Part shown: piece by piece, positions 11,219 through 23,135 of the stretch
How positions within the stretch are numbered: the first letter of the stretch is position 1
Layout of the letters: each line of letters starts with the position of its first letter
Assembly: GCF_910594005.1 (NCBI RefSeq)
Contig: NC_057832.1
Span: 100,203,152 to 100,267,151 of the forward strand
Origin: Cervus elaphus
Lineage: Eukaryota; Chordata; Mammalia; Artiodactyla; Cervidae
Length of the DNA: 64,000 nucleotides
Direction of reading: 5' to 3'
Notes under the pieces: model-generated
Seen by the model: only the letters and a program-made list of their open reading frames with translations
The model's database searches: none
Told to the model about the DNA's origin: nothing
Made by a program: the position numbers and the translations under genes

Positions 11219-11323
11219 ATTTCCCAAGAAGTGGATAACCTCGGTTGCTAAGCACCCTAGTCTAGGGAGCAAACTGAACACTGGCTATTCTTTTAAAAAA
11301 CCGGCCCATGAACATGCTTCAAG
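11219..11323 (+). pseudogene. CPA2: CPA2 pseudogene exon 5, multiple frameshifts
   Basis: After an intact acceptor (CATTTCAG), ISQEVDNL is encoded. A one-base gain then shifts the frame to VAKHPSLGSKLNTGYSF, and another shift gives NRPMNMLQ at the end. At 105 nt it is 3 nt longer than in CPA4. The donor is GTACAC. The exon sits within a CpG-rich tract. Confidence 0.87.
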
Positions 11324-12719
11324 GTACACAGGTGCAGCGCTATTTTTTTCCTCCCGATGCTTCTAGAATCCTGCTCCTCCCAGGCGAGCTGTCAGTCCCA
11401 GCTTCGCCTGCAGAGCTGTTCTTCCCCCCGCCTCCCCCCCCCGCCCCCAACCGGTCTTTGCTGGTTTTGAGTATTCACCTCCTTACTACCCCCGCCCCCA
11501 TCGCTTTTCTTTTCTCTTAACTGCGCAAGCTGACGCAGGTCTGCAGGAGTGAATTAATGCTCTCCTCTTGATAGATTTGCTCTCAGGGAAACAGGGGCGT
11601 ATGCACCAATAGGAAGAGAGGAAGGGGGAGGTGGCGTGGGCCCCAGGGTGAGGAGGGCTGGGAAGGTGGTGTGGGCCCCCGTGTGAGCGGGGGATGCATG
11701 AGGTAGTGCCGAGCCCCAGGGTTAGGGAGGATGGGGGAAGGAATTCTGTAATTAATCAAGGTAGCAGTTCTGTACCTTGGGGTGTTTTGTGGTTGTTTTT
11801 TTTTCCTCCTTAGTTCCTTTTTTTCCTTTCGACTAGGAGTTTAAGAAAGAAGAAAGAAAAGCTCCAAGTACTTGCCCGAGCCGCATTTAAAACCAAAAGA
11901 GTTCTTCCCGTGATGCGGGATGACGGGCAACTAAAGGCAAAGACAACTGCCCAAAAACCGAGGCATTTTTAAGGTGCGAGCCGGAAAAGGTTATGGTTTT
12001 ACTCCAACCTGTAAGCGCTGGCAAGTCTCAGTGCTGATAATTTCAAGCTTTTTCACCTTGCCTTTAAAAAGAGTGAAAATTATTTCCTAGAAAGAGTTCG
12101 TTAAGAAAAAAAAAAGAATGTCACAACTCCCTGCTAAATTTGGAAACGTTATGGCTGAGAACCAACGGACTCACTGGGACAGATGGGTATCTCCAGAGCG
12201 GTTCTCACAAAGCAGGCCTCGGAGGAGTGCTTTGCCTACTCTATGACACCGTGACACATTTGCTCATATTTCCTACCTTCTTTTCTTTCTGTTTCCTTTT
12301 CTCGGTTTCTCCTACAACGGGATCAGGAAACCCCAGATTCTCTTCCTCGCTTGAACTTTCATGGCCTTTCCTTCTCCCGGATGGTTCCTTGGTTCATGTT
12401 TGAAAATATTATTTGTTTCCCGAAGTTTCCCATTTTTTCTTTTCTTTTTTCTTTTTTTTACATTTGAGCCCTTTAGAGGAAAAAGCGCAAAACTCCCAAA
12501 GCACGTGAAAAGTTTTTTTTTTTAGCAAGGATTTGCATTTCTCATTTACCTTATCTGTGATGTTTAGAACGCTGCACGAAGACAGAAGTTGCTGGTGCAA
12601 AAATAATCTTTTCCTCCCCATTTACTGATCGAATTGGCAAAGCCACTGTTCCAAATAAAACTGAGCCACTTAGATCATAAAATTTAAACTCTGGAAAGCA
12701 CCTCCGGAGCTTACCATCC

Positions 12720-13125
12720 TGATTTTATGAAGGACTTGAAAGCATTTTTATTACAAAAATAATACAATCATTGCAAAAAATGTAGAATAGAGAAAAAATG
12801 AAAAACATCCCTATTTTACTAATTCTACAATTATGGGATTGTTAATCATTAACATTTTGTTGTATATCTATTTCTTCCTCTCTTCTCCAGACCCCCTTTT
12901 GCTCCTGTATTTGTATGTTGTAGGTATATATATATATGAGCTAGCCTTTTAAAAATGGCACTTCCTATTTGATAATCTATTTTTAAAAATTTAAAACATA
13001 TGATGAACATATTTTCATGTCATCACGTTTCCCACAATGATTTTTTACAAACATCAAAGGATGCTCCTCTTGTTAGCCAGAATTTAAGTTTACATTAAAG
13101 GAAGGGGACCAAAAAAAGAAAAAAA
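12720..13125. repeat. Old AT-rich interspersed repeat, family uncertain
   Basis: An AT-rich stretch with TTTTTATTACAAAAATAATACA at its start and a poly-A block near 13110-13130. It resembles decayed L1 3' sequence and weakly resembles 34890-35210, but I cannot assign a family. Confidence 0.3.
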
Positions 13126-13267
13126 AAACCCACGTTTAAATGAAAAGTTAATCGACAGCACCACCGTCTACACCTCCTCCTCCTCAACCACATCAAGGAC
13201 AGGAAGAGGAGCAGACAAGGGTTCTGCAGCAGTGAAGCCATATTCCATTTCCATGCTTCTTTTGCAG

Positions 13268-13363
13268 TTCAGCACGGGAGGGAGGACATACGCCGGGATC
13301 CAAGCCTGGATCCAAGCCCGCCAGTGAGTTACACAAGCTACTGTGCTGTGGACTGCAAATAAG
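13268..13363 (+). pseudogene. CPA2: CPA2 pseudogene exon 6, zinc-binding motif destroyed
   Basis: Both splice sites look good (TTTGCAG acceptor, GTAATT donor) and the ends read FSTGG and VTQAT.LWTANK in one frame. The HxxE zinc motif (GIHAREW) is replaced by WIQARQ followed by TGA. His69 and Glu72 equivalents are now Gln, and Trp73 is a stop. The length is 96 nt against 99 nt expected from CPA2. Confidence 0.9.
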
Positions 13364-14700
13364 GTAATTTGCCCCAAATCCCCTGATTATTATGTCTTTC
13401 TGGGGTCAGGCCCTGTCTAACCTCAAAGCAATATCTGTGGTCCTAACAGCTAACACTGTCATCCCAACCTTTTCTCTCGTCACAAGGCAGGAAATAGACC
13501 TATTCAAACCTAATTTGGTATTGCCTCACCCAGCACCCTAGCATGCATCCCAGTCTTCCTCTAGCCTGCTGGCCACCATGTGCTCTGTTAAAAGATCAAG
13601 CTAGAAGAGGTTAAGAGGGTGGCAAGTAAGGACCCCAGGAGTCAGATTTCAGCCTAAGAACAGACTAGAGAAAATTGCTTTGCTGCCTGGAGTTCGGAGG
13701 GCTATGGCACAATGTACTAGAAATGTATATAATCACAAAAGGAGCTCAGTAGAAAATGTAAATAGGAGCTAGAAGAGTTTACTTTGACCTGCAGATCCGA
13801 AGGGGAACTTGTTAAGGGTTTTTGGGTTGTTCTGAAAATCTTCCAAATCTGATTTAAAGTTAGGGTGTAGTGATCCCTCTCTTCCACATGTTCATTGACA
13901 TTGGAGTCAGGACACCGTGCTGGGTGTGACCTACTCTGGTATTTCTTAAGTAATTCAAAAATGACATGCTATAAATCAGAATGTTAATTCATGAGCAAAA
14001 GAAATCAATCCACATCAGATCATTCAAGCATGTGCAACCACGTGCACACCGGCTGATACATTTTCCCCTTCAATTAAAATTCAGTTACCTTTAGGGTATT
14101 ATGAAATGGATATTTAACAGTTGAATAATAATGCCTTAGGATGGCTGAGCACAGGAAATGAATAAATTTTAATCCAGCAGAAACTTCAACTCTACTGCAA
14201 TTGATCACAAGTAGAAATGTAATTCCCCAAATGGAATTTAACCGGTTCTCTGGATCTTTAGAAAAGTCTGCATAGTTTAGTAATCTGATGTTGGTTGTGA
14301 GTACTCTGGGAAAGCTATAGCCTGTGTGGTGATTAAGAAAACTAGGAAACTGAAAAAATTTCTTTGGTTCACAGATCCCTATAAGCTGCATACACCATTC
14401 CCCAGCATTGCAAAATGCCTCACCAAAATTAATTGGAAGAATTCTGCTTTTAAGAGAGAACGGATAAGTGATATCTGATTTTTATTTAATATAAGTAAAT
14501 TATTCTGACTGGAAGTAGAAGTATTGACTTCGGCACATTAAATATGTTAACTGGAGATTGGGCTGTAGTCCTGGAAGACTCTCATTGACCTTTAGTGATA
14601 GTTCGTGTTTGGAAAAAACACATTGCTTTAATAGTCTCTTCTCTGTTCCCTGGTGAAAGGGGCGTATGAGACTGACATATATGTTGTTGTCTCTGCTCAG

Positions 14701-14809
14701 ATTGCCTCTGATTAGGGAAATGATCCATTCATCACTTTGATTGGATATGATGGATATCTTCCTGTTTTGGGTCACCAACCCCAATGGCTATGTGTTCTCT
14801 CAGAGTAAG
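14701..14809 (+). pseudogene. CPA2: CPA2 pseudogene exon 7, stop, frameshift and donor change
   Basis: After TCTGCTCAG it reads IASD, then TAG. The second half reads MDIFLFWVTNPNGYVFSQ in another frame. At 109 nt it is 2 nt shorter than CPA4 exon 7. At the homologous boundary the donor GT is CT (14810-14811), although a GTAAGC at 14805 could act as a substitute donor. Confidence 0.88.
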
Positions 14810-15986
14810 CTTGACTTTTTGTCTTCAACAAGAATCTAAGGAGGTGTGTAGGAACTTCAAAACAAAATAAAAGTGATCTTTCTGTTTCTAATTTACCCTA
14901 AACAGAATGCCTGGTCTCTTAGTTGTGGCCCAGAATTGAGGCATATAGTGATATTTATAATCATTTCTTTTCCCAGCACACGATATCTTTCTGTATTGCC
15001 TGAATCAGAGCCCATTTCAGCTGTTAGGCTGGGCTATTAGAGTTCAGTGTTCACCGTGAGTCACCTAGGAGATTTGTTCCAATTGTCTCTGCTTTTTTGT
15101 GGTAGGATTGATAGAAAAGAGGAGGCGGATGTTACCTGCTGACTATTAGATTGCTGTAAGGATTTACGTAGGCAGTACAATGCATCTGGCATTTTACTTA
15201 AAATCTGTAGGAATCCTCTGTAATATCACAAAAAGGAGTTTTGTAGTTTTTCTTTTAAAATCTCATTACAGAACACCATTATGGCAACTGTGACCCACGT
15301 ATATTAAAAGTGAATCAGAGCTTCAGGTTTATTTCTGGAGAGAGTCAACTACCATAGTGTTTTTCAATGCGTGTTCAAAAGGAACTTGTACAAATACTAG
15401 TACTCATCTCATGAGAATAAAGGGTTCCACAGTCAAGTTTGAGAAATACAGTCCACGGTATCCCTCTTTTGGCGCTTCATTAAAAACTTTAAAGCATTTA
15501 AAAAAAAAAAAAAACCTTTAGGAGTTCTGAAGTAAATTAGCGAATTTAACCCTATATTTTCCCAAAATGTTCTATCACAAAACCCTTGTTCTCTCCCCCC
15601 GCCTTTTTATTTTTTATTTATTTTTTCTTTTCCTCTTTTTAAAATTTTTGTTTTCTGTTGCTCTTGTTTTTTGTCACTGTATTGTTAACATTTGGCTGGA
15701 CTGTAGTTCTGCGGAACATGGTTAGAGGCAGGTATTCATTTGAGGAGATGGAGAGATTATTTACTTCTTGCATCGGTGAGACAGCCATGGCTGAGAAGCT
15801 CCAAGCAGAACCCTGTGTGAGGACTGCTGGTCACTCTGTGGGCAAAGGAGGACATGAGTGCAGTTCCAAAGGGGCCTTCCAGGGAGGAAACGAGAGCAAT
15901 GGACAGAATTCTAAAGGAACCTTCTCGTCAGACTGAACAGCCATCTTTTTTTTTCCCCTGTATTCTCTTTCCATTGGATTTTAAAG

Positions 15987-16075
15987 AATTGTATGTGGGG
16001 AAAGACCCGTTGAAGGTATCTGGAAACGTCAGTGTTGCTGCTGATTCAAACCAGGACTGAGACTCGGGTTTGGAG
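15987..16075 (+). pseudogene. CPA2: CPA2 pseudogene exon 8, Arg127 and Arg145 sites lost
   Basis: It reads NCMWGKTR, then TGA, and in a second frame KVSGNVSVAADSNQD, then TGA. The catalytic Arg after Trp (Arg127) is Gly. The Asn-Arg-Asn-Trp motif is N-Q-D-stop. At 89 nt it is 2 nt shorter than CPA4 exon 8. The acceptor is TTTTAAAG and the donor GTTGAG. Confidence 0.85.
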
Positions 16076-17609
16076 GTTGAGCACAGGGGCTTGCCCCCAG
16101 GGATGGTTAGATGTTGTCTGGCCAGCTAGCTATCTGCATGGCTCTGCATTGCTGTCAGCCTGCTTAGCCCATTCAGGATTGAAGCTATTTAAAAATCTAT
16201 CTGGAAAAAAAAAAAACAAAAAAAAACCCACTTCACTAAGTTCCGTTCACAGGCTCACAGTGCTGTCACTGAGTTTGAGGAGCATTTAATATAGTTTTGT
16301 CTCACATCTTGGTTTTCACATAAGCTGTATCCCAGCTCAGCTTCTGAGTTTCCAGAGCAAAGACTGTATGCTGGCAGGAAGGCTCAGGCAGCCCTGAACC
16401 AACCACTAGAGGGGGTTGGGATCTAAAAGAGGAGAAGCACTACATCATCTATGGATGCTTCGAGAAGGAAAACTAAAATGAAGTACAAATCAAAATAGAT
16501 TCAAAGAGAAAATACTTCCTGCTCTGCCTTTGTTGACTTGTAGCTCTGATTTTTGAGGGTCTAATGCCAAAAGGCTGGTTGAAGGGGAGCTTCTTTTTGC
16601 TTTCAGGCACCAGTTAAAACCCCTTATGTTTCTCTAATCACAGTTAAGCTGAGTTTGATTTTTCCTCGTTAGATGTAATAGTTAGAAATAGTGTTCCTAA
16701 CACCTGACACAGTGTCTGGCACATAGAAAGCAATCAATAAATACTTGTAAGACACATGAATTAATGAAAATCATTGAACCAAGAAAGGATACTCTAAGGA
16801 GCTGTGACAGGATACGGACAAGTGGCAACTTCATTCATTACTTTTACCAATTTTTTTTTTTTTAGTGTAGGAAAGAAAAGTATCAAAGCATCAGATCCAA
16901 AATGTTGAACAATGTCTAGCAATTCAAAGTCAGACTTTTTCCTGGGATGTTTTTCTTATTAAATATTCTCAAAATGAGATGATAGGTTGAATATATATTT
17001 TGTCCATATTGTTTAGAGATCCCGGGGAGTCCCAACCTCTACCTGTCCCCTCAGAGTTTCTCTAGCCCTGGCCAGGCCACAGTGGGCCCACTTCAGTGGT
17101 CATAAGTAACTCCCATGGCTGAGAAAATGAGGCCAAAGGTAGCCTTGTCGATGGTGGCTGTGATTTCCCTACCACAGAAAGGGTTTCAGAGGTTCTTTGC
17201 ATTTGTGGGTTTGTGACTTAGAAGTACAGATGCATAGAATCTTCTACTCTTGGGCTCTAAGAATTGGAAGAAATCCCAGAAAATGAGCTTGCTCAATCCC
17301 CACCCGATGCAGGAATTCCATCTATAATGTTAAATCTGGCTTTTCTTCCAACAACTCCCACAGAGGGGAGATGATTTAACTTGCTCTTTCTGCCATATAG
17401 AGGAACCATGTTTTTAAAGAAGAGAGATGTGTCCGGACTCAATTAAGTTAGGTTTTTTGACTGTGTCTTTACGTAGTATCTCAATTTAATACAATGACAA
17501 TCTTGCTCTGATTTCCAGAGGAGGAACTGAGTGATGCATGGTGTCTGCCTCTATACACTGTCCTCTTAAAGCTCACTGTTCTCACTTGGTTTCTTCCACA
17601 TCCTATCAG

Positions 17610-17810
17610 AACCTGGAATCAGCAACAACTCTTGGCTCCAACTCATACCATGGACCCAGTGCCAACTCTGAAGTTGAAGTGAAATCCACAGTGGACTTCA
17701 TCAAGAGTCATGGAAAAGTCAAGGGCTTCATTACCTTCCACAGCTATTTGCAGCTGCTGATGTTCCCCTTTGAGTATACATGTGCCAAGTCACATAACTC
17801 TGACGAGCTG
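17610..17810 (+). pseudogene. CPA2: CPA2 pseudogene exon 9, long readable match, donor lost
   Basis: This is the best preserved exon. SYHGPSANSEVEVKS, then VDFIKSHGKVKGFI, then FHSYLQLLMFP and finally DEL are readable. The His196 equivalent remains. At 201 nt it is 1 nt longer than in CPA4 because of an extra base near the Cys161 site, which is lost. The donor is CTG|TTAAGT, so GT has become TT. Confidence 0.92.
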
Positions 17811-18749
17811 TTAAGTTTCTGAAACTTCATTTCAGCTTGGAAACAAACATCCATGGTGTGGACAGGTTAAGTTTCAGTCATAAAGATAGGTATTGGGATC
17901 TGGGTGGACTAGTGACAGGTTCCAAAGATGAATGAGACATAATATGTCCAACCTCTGAGAAGACTGTGACTCAGGCAAAGATTTAAAACACTGGTTATGG
18001 ACTTCCTGAGTTAAGTTTCCTTGGGAAATAGGATTCATGAAATTATTATTGCCTTAATTTAGATGAGCAGGAGCCTGATTTGACTATAAATTCCCAGGAT
18101 ACATTTTCTATTGCTTAGGAAATAACCACTTGGATTGGGACCTGAGAGTCTTGGATCTATAGTCAGTTTCCCTATGCTAAGCAGTGCTGCTCCCAACTTT
18201 GCCTCATACCTTGCTGGTGTCTTAGGTTCTGTCACCCATCATCATGTTGCACTGGTGTATGTTGGACATAAAACACTTCTCTAAGGTATCACTTGATACC
18301 CTCCAACATCTTTCCTGTTTTAGAAATGAGCAAACTGGTGGCAGCCTTAAGTCAGTTGGTGATGTCTCAGGGGGCTGTTTATAATTGAGAAAGTGCTATC
18401 CCTAGCAGAAGAGAATGTGCAAATATTTCCTATTTGGTTTTTTATTTTTTTCTTTTTTTTTTCTTTTTCTTTTTTTTTTTTTTCTATTTGGTTTTTAAGC
18501 TTGGTTTTTGAAGCCCATGTATTAGAGAGAAGCCCTGAGATGGGACCTTTTGGTCCATTTCAAGCAGATTGTTATCAGCAGCTAGCAGAAATGGAATAGA
18601 TTATTCCAGTTCAGGTGTATCTTTTATCTTATAGTTGTATTTCAGTTCTGTTATGCAATTTTCAGGGTTTGATGGTGAATGTTACCACTCAACATTAAAT
18701 CAGGGAAAAAAGAATGTCAGGGTTGAAAGTCAAAGGTACTTTTAGTAGC

Positions 18750-18981
18750 TCTGTGCATGTGCTAAGTCGCTTCAGTCATGTCCATCTCTTTGTGACCCTA
18801 TGGACTGTAACCAGCCAGGCTCCTCTGTCCATGGGATTCTCCAGTCAAGAATACTGGAGTAGGTTGCCGTGCCCTCCTTCAGGGGATCTTCCTGACTCAA
18901 CTCAGGGATAGAACCCGAGTTTTTTATGTCTTCTGCCTTGGCAGGTGGGTTCTTTACAACTAGAGTCATGTGGGAAGCCCT
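18750..18981 (-). mobile_element. Bov-tA SINE
   Basis: Antisense SINE from GTGCTAAGTCGCTTCAGTCA to the tRNA head GTCATGTGGGAAGCCC, with the usual internal Bov-A sequence. It lies downstream of pseudo-exon 9. Confidence 0.8.
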
Positions 18982-18990
18982 CTAGTAACT

Positions 18991-19270
18991 CTGCTGCTGC
19001 TGCTGCTAAGTCGCTTCAGTCGTGTCCAACTCTGTGCGTCCCCATAGACGGCAGCCCACCAGGCTCCCCCATCCCTGGGATTCTCCAGGCAAGAACACTG
19101 GAGTGAGTTGCCATTTCCTTCTCCAGTGCATGACAGTGAAAAGTGAAAGTGAAGTCGCTCAGTCGTGTCCAACTCTTAGCGACCCCATGGACTGCAGCCC
19201 ACCAGGCTCCTCCATCCATGGGATTTTCCAGGCAAGAGTACTGGAGTGGGTTGCCATTGCCTTCTCCAGT
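18991..19270 (-). mobile_element. Bov-A2 dimeric SINE with (GCT)n
   Basis: Two Bov-A monomers lie in tandem in the antisense direction, the second starting at AGTGAAGTCGCTCAGTCGTG, joined by GACAGTGAAAAGTGAAAGTG. A short (CTG)n microsatellite marks the 3' end at 18991-19005, typical of Bov-A2. Confidence 0.83.
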
Positions 19271-20814
19271 TAGTAACTCTAGATAACCTTAAATTATCCA
19301 AACCTGGTGTATTCATCTCTACCACATAGTCCTCCAGCCCATAATTGGATCACTTCTTGTCTCTAAGGCAGCCTATTCCATGTTGGGAAGATTAGATTGT
19401 TTGAATTCTTTCTCATAGTGAGCTCAAACTCTCTGCTTATGTTTTTCACATACCAGCCTTGGTTTACCGTCTTGCTGCAGAGAGCAAGCTTATTTCCCTC
19501 TGAGAGACAAATTCATCAATTACTTAAAGATTAGTAAACTGCTTCTCCTAGGTTTTTCCTTATCCTAACTAAGTACCCCGGTCCCTTCAAGCTCTCAGAA
19601 TATGGTTCTAACTCCCCTCACCCTTCTGGTTGCTATCTCACGAATGTACTTTGCTTTGTCTGTGTTCTTCAAGGGCAGCTCCCAGAAGTGAATGTAAAAC
19701 TTGTGTATGTTAACAAGCACAGAGCAGAGCATGACCATAACTGCCCTCATCCAGCTTATGCAGTTGAGGGTCATATTCATTTTTTGGCAGTGGTGTCATG
19801 CCATTGACTCATGCTGGGCTCACTGACAGCTGAAACCCCCAGGCTCTCTGAGGATTCCACCCAGCCAGGTTTCCTCCATCTGGTAATTGTACAGTTGTTT
19901 TCCTGAATCCAAGTTCAAGACCTTGAATTTATCCCTAGAAAGGACAGTAAAGCCTCCATCAGTCAAAATTGGAACCCTCAAATAATGGAAAATACTTTGT
20001 TGAGCTTTACTTCTTGGAAAAAGAGACAATCATAGGGAAATAAGCCAATGGAAGGATCACCAATTTAATGGACATAAACTTGGGCTAACTCTGAGTATGG
20101 TGAGGGACAGGGAAGCCTGGCGTGCTGCAGTTCATGGGGTTGCAGAGAGTCAGACAAGACTTGGCAACTGAACATCAACAACAGGGATTGAGTTAAAAAG
20201 AAAAAAACCCCAACTTCCTGGGTACATCCTTGGGTCAGTACACATTCTCTTTAGCTCCTTACTCCCACTCTGTTTCCTCCCATACTCCTGAATGAGGAAA
20301 GCTGGTGGCAAAATAATGACCCTGGTGTATTTATTGCAAACACCTGGATGTTCAAATAAACAATGAGAGTCTATTGCACTTTCAGAGCCAACAGAAGTGA
20401 ACTTGTGCTCACTTCCCAGTGAAAATGACTGAAACAAAAACAATGTTATGCTTAATTAACCAGAGTCCAGTTCATCAGACTGTCCCTTTTACATTTTGCT
20501 ATTGGGCTTCTGTTTTTCCAAGAGACAAGCCCTATTCATCCACCTTTTCCTTGGTTCCCTCACTCTAGAATGACGTGCCCCAAAGGCAGCACAATCCCTG
20601 GCAAGCCTGCACAGCTCCAAATACAAAGTGGAATCTATGTCCTCAGTCAAATGTAGATATCTAATGTGTCTTTGCCTACTAAGTTAGTAGGCACCATGTA
20701 ATTTAGGATAAAAGCCATTAAATGCACTGATATGAAATGGATTAGACCTTAAAAATGCATGAAACCCAGCCTTACCCAACATTCTTCAGTGAGGCTAGAT
20801 CTCTTCCAGAGATA

Positions 20815-20943
20815 GTTACTCTGTATTTAGAGCACAGTTCTGTGTTTCCTGCTAGTTACCCTGTATTGAGAGCAAAGTTCTGTGTTTCCTGCTAGTTACC
20901 CTGTATTTAGAGCAAAGTTCTGGGTTTCCTGCTAGTTACCCTG
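20815..20943. repeat. 40-bp minisatellite, left arm
   Basis: About 3.2 copies of a 40-nt unit starting GTTACCCTGTATTTAGAGCA, with few substitutions between units. The array is split by a BovB insertion and resumes at 22214. Confidence 0.88.
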
Positions 20944-22213
20944 ATCGATGCAAAGAAATAGAGGAAAACAATAGAATGGGAAAGACTAGAGATCTCTTCA
21001 AGCAAATTAGAGATACCAAGGGAACATTTCATGCAAAGATGGGTTCGATAAAGGACAGAAATGGTATGGACCTAAAAGAAGCAGAAGATATTAAGAAGAG
21101 GTGGCAAGAATACACAGAAGAACTGTACAAAAAAGATCTTCATGACCCAGATAATCACGATGGTGTGATCACTCACCTAGAGCCAGACATCCTGGAATGT
21201 GAAGTCAAGTGGGCCTTAGCAAGCATCACTACAAACAAAGCTAGTGGCGGTGATGGAATTCCAGTTGAGCTATTTCAAATCCTGAAAGATGATGCTGTGA
21301 AAGTGCTGCACTCAATATGCCAGCAAATTTGGAAAACTCAGCAGTGGCCACGGGACTGGAAAAGGTCAGTTTTCATTCTAATCCCAAAGACAGGAAATGC
21401 CAAAGAATGCTCAAACTACTGCACAATTGCACTCATCTCATACGCTAAAAAAGTAATGCTTAAAATTCTCCAAACCACGCTTCAGCAATACGTGAACTGA
21501 GAACTTCCAGATGTTCAAGCTGGTTTTAGAAAAGGCAGAGGAACCAGAGATCAGATTGCCAACATCTGCTGGATCATAGAAAAAGCAAGAGAGTTCCAGA
21601 GAAACATCTATTTCTGCTTTATTGACTATGCCAAAGCCTTTGACTGTGTGGATCACAATAAACTGTGGAAAATTCTGAAAGAGATGGGAATACCAGACCA
21701 CCTGACCTGCCTCTTGAGAAACCTGTATGCAGTTCAGGAAGCAACAGTTAGAACTGGACATGGAACAACAGACTGGTTCCAAATAGGAAAAGGAGTACGT
21801 CAAGGCTGTATATTGTCACGCTACTTATTTAACTTATATGCAGAGTACATCATGAGAAACTCTGGGCTGGAGGAAGTACAAGCTGGAATCAAGCTGGAAT
21901 CCAACCAGTCCATCCTAAAGGATATCAGTCCTGGGTGTTCTTTGGAAGGACTGATGTTGAAGCTGAAACTCCAATACTTTGGCCACCTGATGCAAAGAGC
22001 TGACTCTTTGGAAAAGACCCTGATGCTGGGAAAGATTGAGGGCAGAAGGGGAAGGGATGAGAGGATGAGATGGCGGGATGGCATCACCAACTCAATGGAC
22101 ATGGGTTTGGGTGGACTCCGGGAGTTGGTGATGGACAGGGAGGCCTGGCATGCTGTGGTTCATGGGGTCGCAAAGAGTCGGATATAACTGAGGGACTGAA
22201 CTAAACTGAACTG
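20944..22213 (+). mobile_element. BovB LINE with reverse-transcriptase fragment, internally deleted
   Basis: Reverse-transcriptase sequence reads NKASGGDGIPVELFQ near 21230, FIDYAKAFDCVDH near 21618 and RQGCILS near 21799. The copy then jumps to the BovB 3' module, so the YADD catalytic region is missing. A stop and frameshift separate the two open parts near 21500. It ends in GAACTGAACTG. It split the 40-bp minisatellite, and ACCCTG occurs on both sides as the likely target-site duplication. BovB came to ruminants by horizontal transfer. Confidence 0.9.
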
Positions 22214-22408
22214 ACCCTGTATTTAGAGCGAAGTTCTGGGTTTCCTGCTAGTTACCCTGTATTTAGAGCAAAGTTCTGGGTTTCCTGCTAGTTACCCTGT
22301 ATTTAGAGCAAAGTTCTGGGTTTCCTGCCAGTTACCCTGTATTTAGAGCAAAGTTCTGGGTTTCCTGCTAGTTACTCTGTATTTAGAGCAAAGTTCTGTG
22401 TTTCCTGT
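22214..22408. repeat. 40-bp minisatellite, right arm
   Basis: About 4.9 further copies of the same 40-nt unit, closer to each other than to the left-arm units. The last unit ends TTTCCTGTTC, where the array stops. Confidence 0.88.
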
Positions 22409-23135
22409 TCTATTTGTCGTGATTCTTATGGCTCACTCTCATTATGTGGGATCTCATTGCCTGAAAATGGGCATTTATCAAGACTTGGTCCTAAATGATC
22501 ACTTTTTATTAATTACGCATGGCTTGGCTAAAAGAGGCTCACACCCTAAATAAACCCATGGACTGTGTAGGGACGGAATGGATGCGATTGTTTAGGAGCA
22601 CACAGGGGTTTCAGTGGAAAGACTCTGTTGCAGCCATTTGTCCATGAAGAGTTAGGGGAAACAAAGAGGAGGACAAGTTAGAAATAATAGCAGTGGCAGG
22701 AATAGAGCTTGGGAGCCTGCTGTTAGACTTTCTGAGGCCAGTGAGGATGGAAGAGAGACATTTAGAGAGTAAAATCAAAAGGCTTTTGTCATTTATTAGA
22801 AGTGGAGAGTTTCTCACCGATGGTTACTGAATGATGCCCTTAACTGAGGGAGATACCCAGGAAGGTGGAGGAGGGATGAGGTTGGAAAGATAATGAGTTC
22901 AGCTTTGGATTATTGAGATTGAGATGGTGGTGGTGTTTTTCAGGTGGTGACGTCCTATAAGCGTTGGGCTATGTGGCTCTGGGATTCTGCAGAGAGACTA
23001 AGGGGTAGTTGACATAGATAGGGTAGTTAGAACAGGAAAACAAGGAGACCATTTGAAGTAGGAAAAACCCTGGGCGGAGGATGGGAGGGAGATGTTAGGC
23101 AGTGGAAGGGGTTTGCAATGAGGGAGGGCAACAGG

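Larger units (their letters stand above)
9900..12100. other. GC- and CpG-rich intronic tract of the CPA2 pseudogene
   Basis: The stretch is GC-rich against an AT-rich background and has unusually many CpG dinucleotides, with poly-G runs near 9920-10020, C runs near 11425-11455 and several G-rich blocks near 11610-11750. It contains pseudo-exon 5 and a small Bov-A fragment but no recognisable gene. Short open frames here show no family I know. Confidence 0.4.

Noticed and set aside
14804..14810. GTAAGC as the true donor of CPA2 exon 7
   Set aside because: By comparison with CPA4 exon 7 the boundary is after AAG at 14809, where GT is now CT. The GTAAGC at 14805 falls inside the coding end and would be only a substitute site.
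18300..18390. GAAATGAGCAAACTG...GCAGCCTTAAGTCAG as a candidate for CPA2 exon 10
   Set aside because: Only a few residues fit, the second half does not match, and the start looks like a MIR repeat (TTTTAGAAATGAGCAAACTG). Too weak to call.
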